Below the pieces are notes generated by a model. It worked only from the letters and a program-made list of their open reading frames with translations, was not told the DNA's origin and ran no database searches. A DNA stretch of 64,000 bases from Lycocorax pyrrhopterus obiensis (taxonomy: Eukaryota > Chordata > Aves > Passeriformes > Paradisaeidae): assembly GCA_014706295.1 (NCBI GenBank), contig JACSVZ010000007.1, positions 36,935,133 to 36,999,132 on the forward strand, read 5' to 3'. Below, one piece after another: positions 23,601 through 35,600 of this stretch. The position numbers and the translations under genes are program-made. Each line of letters begins with the position of its first letter. The stretch's first letter is position 1.

Positions 23601-26600
23601 GTCTGTCTGAAATTGTTTTCATTTCCCCACAGCAGCTGTCCCAGTGCTGTGCTTTGCATTGGTAGCTAGAAAGGTGTTGATAACACAGCAGTGTTTTGGC
23701 CACTGCTGAACAGTGCTCCCACAGCATCAGCGCTGTCTCCCCAACATTCCCCCTCATCAGTGGGGTGAGGGTGGGCACGATCTTGGGAGGGGGCATTGCC
23801 AGGAAAGCTCACCCAGACTGACCAAAAATATGCTCCATACCACACCACACCACACCATGCCATGCCACGCCACGCCACGCCACACCACGCCACACCACAC
23901 CAATACCATTCCATACCACTGTTCAGCAATAAAAGCTAAGAGAAAGGAGGAGGAATGGTGCAGCCTTCAATGGGATTTTTAAATATTTGTCTTCTGGAGC
24001 AGCCGCTCTGCCTACTGAAGCCCTGTTTCCTGAGAAATGGCCGGACATCGTCTGCTGGTGGGAAGTAGAGAATAAAACCTTTTGTTTTCCTTTGCTTTCA
24101 CACATAAGCTTTCCTTTTTTCAACTGCCTGTATCTTGACCCATGACTTTGGGGGTTTTTTCTACCTTGCTTTCTCCCTGCCCAATCTTGCTAAGGAGGGA
24201 AGTGATAGAGTCACTTGGTGAGCACGTAGCATCCAGCCAAGGTCAACCCACCACATAAAGAATGATCATTGCCAGTATTCATTGTCCATTATATTTGTCT
24301 GTTAGTTCGGTTACAGAGCTCAAAATTGTTCTTACCAAAATTACATAAAATTATTGAAAGCAGTGAATATATCTTAAAAAGTTTAAATAAACCTACAGTA
24401 AGATGTCATTATTTTCAGCAATTTGATACTGCTGCATGATTTGTGTATTGTTATTTCCAAAAAGGTTTTCATTGTCTGGTTCTAGTATTTCAGTTTGTTG
24501 ATTTAACTGAGCTTAATGCAGACTGTTGCATTAGTCCTTTTCCAGAGGTGGCCGAGTCTGTTCAGCAAGAACTGGAATCTTACAGAGCCCAAGAAGATGA
24601 AGTCAAAAGACTTAAAAGTATCATGGTAAGTTTTATCACCTGTATGTGTTTTATGTAAAGCGTAATAGGGCTTGTAGAGATGCTCAGCCCACCCTGTCAT
24701 CCCACAGACAAAAATTTTCAGTGCATGCTGAATTTTAGGCATAATACGATCTTAAAAGTAGGACTAGAAATACCATATTTCATGAGCAGTTTCAATTTCT
24801 TGTTCATTGTTGTTGCAATTATATAACTTCCATACTAACTGAAAAATGGAATACAGACATTAATACCATTATGAGAAAATAGTTTCTAAATATACTGACT
24901 GTATCTGCATGTGTGATATTTGTATTTATTATGACTATTTTTATTCCTCTTTTCAAACCCTTCCTCAAAACCCAGGGTATAGAAGGGGAGGATGAAGGAG
25001 CAATAAGTATGCTTTCAGATAATACAGCTAAGCTAACTTCAGCTGTCAGGTAAGTAGTCAGTAATGCATTATTGTTTAATTAACTGTGAACAATTTCTAA
25101 TTTTTTCTGTCATTGTACTTTCAGTATTCTTTGAAATAAATATCTTTAAATGTAGGCTATTTGGCTTTATAATATAGTTTAAATGCTTTTTAATTCTGGT
25201 AAAGTTTTATGCAATGTCCTAAAGCAGTGCTTGCATACGTAACTTCCACAATGTGTGTGACTTTGGAGTGTTTCCTCAGCAAAGACAAGAGTAATCTAAG
25301 TGCATCATAGATTTGCTTGCACTCTTCCACCAAAACCCCCAAACTCTGTGCATTCTTTCATTAAAAAAAATGAGTGAAATCCCCTTCTTCAGGTCTGCTT
25401 GCTTCACTCAGTATGTAATTAATTACATTTTGATTCATGTATTTTCTGTAACGTCTGTTTGCAAAGATTATAGTCATTAAGAACTCTGAGAAATTTACTC
25501 CCCCACTTTTGGAGACCGAAGCACCAGTGACAGTGAGAGTCTGAGATTCAGGCTTCTTTCTCATTGTAAATTTGTTTTTCATTCCACTGATGCCTTCAAG
25601 AAGGGAGATACGTAGCTTGCTGCCTTAATCACTAAGACCCAATCAGAAGGAAGAAGAAACAATCATTATTCTGAGGATAAATGGGGTGATATGTCCAGTA
25701 TCCTGTAAAATCCAGCATGCCTGTATTAGTTAGTTATCTTTTAGTGAGTTTGAAAAGTTGTTTTGTATGCTACGCCCTGGTTAGAATTTCATTGGCATTA
25801 CAGAGGGTGTGTAATCAGACAGTTTCCAAAAAGCAAGCAGGTATTTCCAAGCTCGCCTTATAAAGTTTTCAAGTTTTGTACTTCTTGAGATGCTGGTTTT
25901 CAGGTCAAGGCATTGGTTTTTGGCACTAATCTGTAGAATTTTGCTGAGAAGTCCTGATACCATTAAGATCTTCCCTTTAGGCAGGTTTCTGCTGCAAGAA
26001 TTGAACTAGGTTCAATTACTGTTCTTTGCCTATTTTCTGAAGGTTATCTTTTTCCTGGCTTTACAGCTGCTAGAAAACTTTGGAATATCTTAGCAATTAG
26101 AAACCAGAGGTTCTAACATTGAGGATCTCCTGTGTTTTTCTTTTTCTTTTTCTTTTTTTTTTTTTGAAATGCAGTGCTTTACAAAGGCAGTCATAGTCAC
26201 CTTCTCACCTTCTAGCTGTCATTAATGGTCAATCATCATAGGTAACATTGATTTTATAGTTGCTTAAAGAAGGAAAGAAAGTAGGGCTACTTAACTTCCT
26301 GGTTCTTCAGGACATGCAGTCAGTGCCATTAAGTGCCTGATTATCTGCTTGTTGTTAAACTGAGTAAGACACTGACTGTCCAGGGTGCTTTTGGTTGTGA
26401 ATGTGTATAGATGCTGAGAAGTCTTTTATAACTGTGATTTCCACATGCCGGCAGTGAAAATCATGTAGATCATAACGCCTTAAGTAACAATTTTTCTGTA
26501 AACTTAACCATTCAGTTTCCCTTTTCACAAAAGAAAAGATTTCAATCATGAATCCTGCATAGAGAATTGTGTTCTATGCAGAAGCACCTGACAAATTCCA

Positions 26601-29600
26601 GGACATCCAGAGGTTCTGTATTCATTTGACAGATACTGTTATTTAATGTAATTTTATAATTATTTTATATTCTTTGACAGGTATTATTATTTGGCAGATA
26701 TTGACACTTTTGTATACATCAGAAATAAACTAAATGTAGTAGATCATTTGTTCGGGTTAGCAGGGCACATATCTGTTGTTGGTCACAAGTTTTCAATGGG
26801 AATATTGAATTACCCACATAATGTACATTTTTTGCTAGTCAAGGTAGAAACCTGGTTTACTACATTACATGTGACTAATGTTCTTCTGTTATGTTATTCT
26901 GTTATGGTTATGAGAATCAGTACATCTATACCTTGTTTTTTAGTTCCAATCCTATTCTGTAATTTTAGATTTTAATAGCCTTTAAAGGTCCTTTCTAACC
27001 CAGACTGTTCTATAATTCTATAAATGCTTTAGTACCTACTGTGTACAGTACACAATTCAACTAACAGTGCAAATCAGCAGGTTAGTTTGTATTTAATCTC
27101 TTCAGCTCTCTTCCAGAGCTTCTGGAAAAGAAGAGACTCATTGATCTTCATACAAATGTTGCAACAGCCGTTTTGGAGCACATAAAGGTACAATTGCTCT
27201 CTAACTTGAGTTTTGTGTCAGTAGCATTCTTTAACAGAAGGAATATATTTGAGGCAGTGAACATGAGAAAATGAGCCTTCTCAATGGTGCTACTTTTTCA
27301 GAATTCACTCTGTAGCATTACTTAGTGTTGAAGGGTGAGAGAGAATTAATTTTGAATGCCTCTGCATGGAAAACAAAGAACACCAGTTTTTTTCTTATCG
27401 GAATTTACTAGTATATTCTTATTTTTTAATAGTGGCCACAAATGTTATTGTGGGTTGAAGTCCTTCTGAAATAAGTTTATGATGGAGGTGTTTTGTTTAT
27501 TTTAGACATGTATCGTGGCAATTCATTACTTCAGTCTAAGCAATCTTCTGTTCTGTATGTGTTTATCAGAAGGGCACTGTTGACTGCTCACCAATGAAAG
27601 TCATACCCAGAGACGTGGTAATAATGATGCAAGTTACTGAAGTGCTGTTTCCGGCAGGGTCTGTGTTAGGTGTATTGTGTGTAATTTGAGCACTTCAGAA
27701 GGGTGTTTGTCCTCTTTTCTGTTTTACATCGGCTACTCTTGTGTCAGAGACCTTGCAGAGGATTTAGTGTCAAGTGAAGGCCATGGTTACTGCTAGGATA
27801 ACTTGGAAAATGGATTTGTTTTCACAGTATGAAAACAGAAATTGCAGATGAAGCTTTCAGAAACACTGAAATTCTTTTCAGTTTTGGAAAATGGTTCAAG
27901 CACCAAGTCTCACTGAAAATCAATAATTAGAAAGTTTAACCCAAGCTACTTATAATTCATGGAAGGCAATGTGTTCTGAAGCTAGCTTTAACATTTATAA
28001 AGAATGTAGGATCTGTCCTCAGTTATTATTACTACTGCATTTTTTAAAGTACTATATATGAACAAAGGATTAGTTCTGCAATTTAATGAATAAATTTATT
28101 TTACATATTTGTAAAGTTGGAGAAGAGATAATAAGTGTCTCTCTGTGCTTAGCTCGTTACTGTAGGGGCTAGTTTGTGGGCTTTTGCACTATTAGGTATG
28201 TCAGTTTTCATATCTGACAGTTTAAAAGCAGTACATTAATACCACTGAAAAAAATTGTACTCAACAATATTGATATTTCGATGAGTTGTCTGCAAATTCA
28301 CTTTTCTAAGAAAAATACTGGCATGATAATGGCAGGCCTAGACCAGTAGTATTCTGTATATGATTTATTGGTTGGAAAAGTTTCAGAGTAAGATGTAGAA
28401 TGGCAGTAACATCAGTTTTGCTTTCCAGTGTTCTGTTGGCAATGGGCTGGAGTCAGATTCATCAGATGATAGCAACACACTTGGTTACCTAGAGGTGGAA
28501 GGAATTGCCTTATATAGGCACTCACCCAGCCCTTGGCTTGCTGCTCTGACAGGGAGCCTGCTATTAGGGAGTTCCCTAGGAGTGGTGATCCATTCTTCCA
28601 TGATTCTTAATTCCGGTACTGCAAAGTGCTCAGGTTCTTTACCTTCTTATGGTATAACTGTCAAAGAAAATTGTGAGACAAATGGCCACACAGTTTCTTC
28701 AGTATATTGATATGTGCATCTCTATCATCTTATCTTTTGATACAGAAAGCATCAGTTCATCTCCACATATTTAGGAAACTGTCTTAAACTAATGCAGATG
28801 CTTGTGGTTTTTTCTGTTTAAATTTGCCTATGGTAAAGCTTTTTAACTGAATGAATGTAAAGTTTATTCCAACTGCTTTCTCCTGACCATTTTCTCCTCT
28901 CTTTTCACCTTCCAGTGTTAGAAAAAGTATCTTTCTATCTTGAGCTGTGGAATTTTAGTATGCAGGATGTTATGCTACCTAATGGATTCCTCAAAAACAC
29001 TCTCAAAAAGAGCCCGTGTCTCGGCCAGTACTTTTAAAAGAAATTCTGATGACACCTTGACTCTATGGTTAATGGGTTTTATATACAGTAAATAATGAAA
29101 CTAGATTAGGATAAGACAGAATTTTTTTTGCAAGTGCTGAGGTTGTGAGGAGCTAGTGAGGCAGCACGCTCTTCTTCAGGTTACTAGATTTTCACTTCTA
29201 AAATAATCAGGAAGTGCATTCATACTTTAAAATAGACTATTTGCATGATCCATTATAATTTTTTACTATATTAGTTATTTGAGCATTTTTCTTCACTACA
29301 TATATAAGCATCTCTGCAAAGAATGCGACGAGACCTGCTTTAGATATACTAAGTGAATTTAATTTTTCTTGCAGTCATATTTTAATGTTCAGATTACAGC
29401 TGCTTTCCACATTCTCTTGGATCGTTTTCTAAGACACAGCAAGAGGAAACCAGAAATTAATCACATACTTAGGAGTCCTGGCAGTTTTTTGGCATAAGTG
29501 TTTAGTGAAATAATGGAAAGTATGCATCACTTTTTCATGAAGCGAACCATCAAGTATCTATTGTCAGTGCTTAGAACAAATGCATCCTTGTTTTGCATAT

Positions 29601-32600
29601 ATTGGTTTTTCCTCTGCTGAAGCTAGTGACTGAAGGTCTGGATCCAACAGATAACAGATATAGAGCTAGAGTTACCTATCTAGCTGCTTTAGAGTTTCAA
29701 GTAATGCTTATCTTTGCATGTCATTCTAACATGAATGGGATTACTGACGTATGTTAAATCATGAATATAAAAGGATGTGCACATATACTTTTCTAAAATG
29801 ACAGTTGGGGGGGTAGATTAGATAACCTCTTGCTAGAATTCTACACATGTGAATTTTTTTCTGTCTTAAATTACTTATATTTGTTTGGTTTAGGGTTTTG
29901 TTTAATCCCTACATAATTTTGTTATGTATCTCTACTTTTGCTTGATCTCAAGGTCTGATACTTTGAATGATCACTTAATTGGGATTGACAATAGCCTTTC
30001 AAGTTTTCAAATTCATATTTTGTAAAGGAATTCCACTATTTTAAAAGGAATTCCACTATTTTAAATACTCTGTTTTAAATAAGGTTACATTTTTGTCTTA
30101 CACCATGTGAAGAGAAATGGTATGTGTTTGTGAAGTACATATGTCACAGTGGGCCAGGCTGATTTTTTGTAGTTCAGAACTGCTAATTCACCTTCTAGTA
30201 AAAACAGCTCTTTCTGAGTTCAGTTACAGTGACCTTCCTATCATCATTCTGTGCAGTTCAGTGAAAGAGAATTGGCTGTCACTGCCTCTTCCAGCCTTCT
30301 TCCAGAGTTTCTCTTCCTCTTGATAGGAGCACACTATAATTACCTGACCAACCTCCCTCATTCTGCAGGCAGTTTTTTCTGGTTGTTTTCTGTCAGCATC
30401 TTTGAGAAAGACCTCAAACAGTTTCTTAGAAAATGTCTTACCTAATTTGCATATTCTCTCTCTCTGAAATTAAGAACTTGTGTAGTGTGCAGAGGATAGA
30501 AGAGCTTCCAGCAAGTCTTTACAAAAATGACCGTCTAAGAGATTTTAATGGGTCCTTCTTCCACTTATTTGCTTTAAAAAGAAGGAATTTTGTGTTCATT
30601 TTGGAGTACAGTGCTCAATAGACTTTCCCATGCACTTCAGTAATTTTCCCTAAAACAAGTTTTGGCTTACAAACAGCCTGTTTCTAAAGATGATAAGTTG
30701 AAAGCTTTCACAAATATATTTTTTTTAAAAAGCAGACTGAAGTGTGGCACTTTAACTGCATTACAGAATCCTGTCCCTGAAATGGCAGCCAGAAAGGTCT
30801 CTTGAGTGAGATTGGTGTGGAACAAGATGTCATAGTAGAAAATCAAGAGCAGGAGGCAGAAAAGGAATAACTGTAAATGTAAATGCATCTTTATTGTATT
30901 ACTTTTTATTATTATTGATTTTCTTCACACTGCTTGCCAGTTTGGCACCCATAGGAACCTCTTCTTTGCTGTGTTTTTTATTGAATCTACAGGACTGTTT
31001 AGCTCCTATTCCCCAGCTTTTCCTCTTGGCATGTCTGTGAGTTTGCCTTTGAGTGAGCAAAATTGCACTTACTTAAATTAAATGGGACATCTGCTTCTTA
31101 TCAGCACCTCTTAGACAAGTTGGCTCTTCAAGAAGTAACTGTCTCATTGATGTGGCATATCTGGGATATCTATCAAAAGGTAACTAGTAGTGTTAAAGGC
31201 TATTCAGTAACCCATATGAAATTTGATTAGGTGTCCACCTAATTCCTAGCAAACCAGTATAAGAAAAATATTGCCCTAATTAGCATCTTTGCTAGTAACT
31301 TCCATTAGTTATCTAGTGAAGAAGCAGCTGAATAGACTTACCATATTGATCCATCTCTTTGGTTTGTTGCATCAGAAACAGTCTCAAAAGTTTAGTATTG
31401 CTGCTTACCTCTGATGTCCCTATTGTGGATAGAAAAAAAAAAAACAGACAGTGGATAGAAAAAAATTGTGGACCTGAAGTTTCAGGATTTTCAGTTTGGG
31501 GTTTTTTCCCCAAAGAGTGCTAAGTTCACAGTTCAGTTTAATTGTGCAAAGTTTTTGAAGAGAGTGAGTGTACATGTATCATTAATGTTTCAGTTTAGGC
31601 TCAAAGTATAGCACATGTATGCAACCAGTGAATTTTCTTTGCTGCTGTTGATCTGTTTTGTTCAGCAGTCACAGTAAAACAGTCATAAAGTTGCACATGG
31701 CTGAGAAGTATTTTACCTAGCCTGTGCTCCAAGTAAGTTAACAATTGTGAGTCTGTTCTTAAAATTGAAAGTAATTGATGTTTGAATTACATCATTTTGT
31801 TTAGCAGTTGATCTGTAAACAAATGCAGAGAATTAGGGAATCATTTTATGTTATACATTTTTACATGCCATCTGAATAAATTTCTCGTAAACAGATCACC
31901 AGCTAAGATAATACTGGCTTTGCCAAATTCAACAGTATTATATTTAACTTTCTAAGATCAAGTTTCCACATTTCAAGACAATCCCTTTTTTATTGGATGC
32001 CTTTTGTCTGGGAAAAATATTCTAAACTCAAAAACATTGAATTTAGCTTCACATAACAAGATACAAATGTACTTAGAAAAAGCAAGTGTATGTAACGGAA
32101 AGACTCAAAAAATTGTAGTAGTTTCTTTGCAATTGCTTTATGTCTCTAGAGAGATTTAAGGAAACTATAACACACAAGATCTCCAAGATGCTGTAGAATT
32201 GAGGTCTCAGATGGTTTACCAGATACCAAATTGCATCTGAAGTAAGGACTTGGAAAAAGGCTGGTAGTTCAGTTCTATTCAGACTTTAAACTACTCTTCT
32301 AACATAAGCTCAAGGTAAATACAGCTTGAAAGAAGCTCTAGCTTTTTTTTTTTTTTTTTTTCATTTCATGTGCCTTCTATGTAGCCATAGTCACTATGAC
32401 AGACAACATTTTTCTGCCCCTAAAAGTAGCAGGGGGTCATTTTTGAGCGCTCTCGATGGTAATTTACTTTATAAGCTGTAATTACAAGCATCCACAAAAG
32501 CTTTAAATTAAGTTGTTGCTCACAAGTAACTGATCTTCTCAAGGAGTTCTGTAAGTGGTGGCTGAGAAATGGAAGCATTGTACAGCTGCCTGCATCACAA

Positions 32601-35600
32601 GCTGATCGCCAGATGCTTTCAATATAAAAATATCCTTGTAATTCATATCATTTTACTTTGTTTTCTTCTCTGTAGCTCTTTTTTTGAGGAACTTACAGTA
32701 CTCAGAAGATGAAATATCCTAATATCCCTAGGCTAGAGAAGTACTTTAGGGGGGGTGAAGGGCAAGTAAAATAACTTTTTTAAAATTAACTTTCTTATTT
32801 GTGATCTCAGGAGTAATTTTAGTAGAATTCAGAAATACGTGAAAACCAGACTTTTGAAGTTTTTATGTACTGTCATTGCAACAACTGCTGCACTAGATAA
32901 AAGGTGCCATAGCTTTTTTTAAATGCTTTGGCATTATCAGGCAAAATTTCTCAAATTGTTTAACCCAAGAAAAGCAAGGTGACTCTTGCCTCACTCAGGC
33001 AATACCATTTCAGTCTCACAGCGGGTATGATGTGGAGCTGACACACTTCCAAAGCAGTGAGATGGAGATCCACTCTGCCAGTCTCCTTTTTGAGCCAATA
33101 CATAGCTGAATGTGTTCAAACATCAGGATTTAGTTACCAGATACTAAGGTTTTGTAAGCTGAGTAGCTGTAACATTTGTTGTGATGCTGCATTTTAGTGT
33201 TCAAACACACATAATGATCTGCATTTTAATGGAACGTTTTAAAATGAGTTCTGGACTGCATTTTTCTGTTTTTAGCTTGTAAGATCTTGATCAATAAGTG
33301 CAAAGCTTGTCTGTTTGTGCAGATGTGCTGCAATGCAGTCATTACTTGCATGGCCATGTGATGTCTTCCATAAAGCTTTTGCCTCAACAATTTTCTGTAG
33401 TCCCTGTGCCATCCTCCCTAAAAAGGATTTTCACAGCATCTAGATGTGTCGTTGTATAATGAGAGACTTCTTTTCCAGTGTTAACAAGATAATCTAGTTA
33501 TAAACTTCTCCGTCTTTGGTGTGAGTGAACTATTGCAAGCCTTTGATCTGAGGTAGTATTTCAGTACCAGCCCAAGCTGGCAGTTGCCAACGTTTCCTTG
33601 AGATGATGCCTTAATGTATAAAGGAATTTCCCACATTTATCTGCATTGAATAATTGTCTTGTGGTCTGAGAGCCTGGAGGTTCAGAATAAAGTTGACATA
33701 ATATTCACTTGACCATTACTTTTTCCTTTTACAACATAGCAATGTGTATGATGGCATGTAGTTTTCAGCTGTGGCAAAGCCATAGTTGAAAACAAAGCTT
33801 CTCTTCCAGTTCAGTATTCACATCAGACACCCCTTGCTTAACCTGCATTTTCACTTTTAGTATGATAATTAAATACGCATCAGCTTTCTGAGAGCTAGTT
33901 ATAATGCAAGCATGAGTTACTTTTACTGATAATTTATTTTAAAATAGTTTTTAAAACAGTCTTTATAACTAAAGCTACATACCTTTTAAAAGAGGAAATA
34001 AATATTCTTTCACAGTTTTAAGATGTTAACCCTAACACTTACTCTTAAACAGAGTCGAAAGCTGGATGTGTATTTTGAATATGAGGAAAAAATAATGAGC
34101 AAATCCACTCTGGATAAATCTCTTCTGGACATGATTTCTGACCCAGATGGTGAGTACTTTAAATTTGAACTTGGTATAAAATTTGTTAAAATACACAATA
34201 AATCTATACCTTCTTGGATATCAGGGTTGGTAAAGAGCAAACTGTGCAAGACTTGTAAACAAAACAGCTTTTGATTGATCTTCAGTAGCAGTCTAGAGAG
34301 TTTAGTACTTCAGTTGAGTAATACCCAAAATATTAGCAACTTTTGCTGCTCCACTAAAATCCTTTCCTAACTTCTTGTTTTTGAAGGTCAAAGTATTTTT
34401 TGTGCTTTTCCAGTATTTAGCAGTATAGCATGGCATTCTGTGGTCTGAACAATACTAATTCTTTAAACTCCTACTGCGTGTTTCACAACATGTACATTCC
34501 TCATGAACACGATGAAAAATTCATAGAATTGGATTAGATCAAGGGGCTGTGATGTAGGTAGCTCCTGCTTGTGCGAGGAAAAAGATGAATGGGACAAGGT
34601 GGAGAGAACGGACACAAGATGTAAATTGGCCAATTCACTGGGACTCACCTGAAGCTTTGCATGTGTTGATTCAGCTGTGGCATGTCTGTTTTCATCATCT
34701 AAGGGCACGAGCAGTGCATCCCAGCTTCTGTGTCACATATGGGTCATGCATATCAGAGCGTTGCACACCAGGGGTACTCAGGTTCTCTATTAGCAGGAGT
34801 AACCGGGGGTCTTTCTGTGAAAGGCTGAGACCCAAATGACTTCCCAGCTTTTTGTAGTATTGTAACATCAACTCTTCTTTCAATCTGTCGCAGCCTGACA
34901 TGTCATAACCCTCTGACAGATTTCAGTATGACCTGATACAAGTTGGCTGGAGCAAAATAACGTGCAGAGCAAAATTGTAAAACTTAAATTATGATCTCTG
35001 ACTTACCAGCATACTGGCAATTATATTGGCAAACCTCAAACATTTAGAGACGCAGGGTTCCTGCTCTTTTTCCAGTGTGCTCTTTAAGAAAATGTTTTGT
35101 TACTGCATGATTATGTGTGTAGTCTTACAGCTACATACTGGATTTAATGCCTGCTTGGAGTTTGTATAATGATTCATATCTATAGAAAGAGTATATATAC
35201 ATCCTGCTGACTTTCTACAAAAATCTTTTAATAGTGTCCACGCAATATAATCAAAAGGCAGTAGAAGAAGTAGTGCACAGCTGGTAGAAATCTGAGCTAA
35301 AATTTTAAACATCTCATAATGGGTCATGTCTAGAAATTAATAAACTTGCAGAAAATCTAATGTCAGGCATCAATCTGTAAATCAGTACACACATTCATTT
35401 TTTGTAGGAAGCTAATAAGAATACGTATAATCTGTACTTTTTTTAAGCATCGATACAAACTAGTCCTTTTCCATGTTCAGAATTAGTGTTTCATGTACAA
35501 TTTTGATTTCAGCTTTTATGTTTGCGTAAACTTAGATATGAAAACAAATTTTATGCTTGCTTGTATATCCTACTGGATCAATTACTTTTTACCTGAATCC

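Larger units (their letters stand above)
27188..34052 (+). other. SCFD1: Intron 14, the longest SCFD1 intron (6865 bp)
   Basis: Holds an exact 20-bp tandem duplication (30024-30063), a short local repeat (31425-31465) and a 19-base T-run (32343-32361). A CR1-like scrap near 29805-29850 is too degraded to call. Everything else looks like unique intronic sequence. I see no exon-like frame with good splice sites, although an alternative exon cannot be excluded by eye. Confidence 0.6.

Noticed and set aside
23666..23982. Frames encoding repeated Trp/Gly/Val or His/Thr peptides
   Set aside because: These are translations of the CCACR pentamer array within the solo LTR.
29805..29850. Possible CR1 tail (GGGTAGATTAGATAACCTC)
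   Set aside because: Only one short block resembles CR1, with no supporting flanking blocks.
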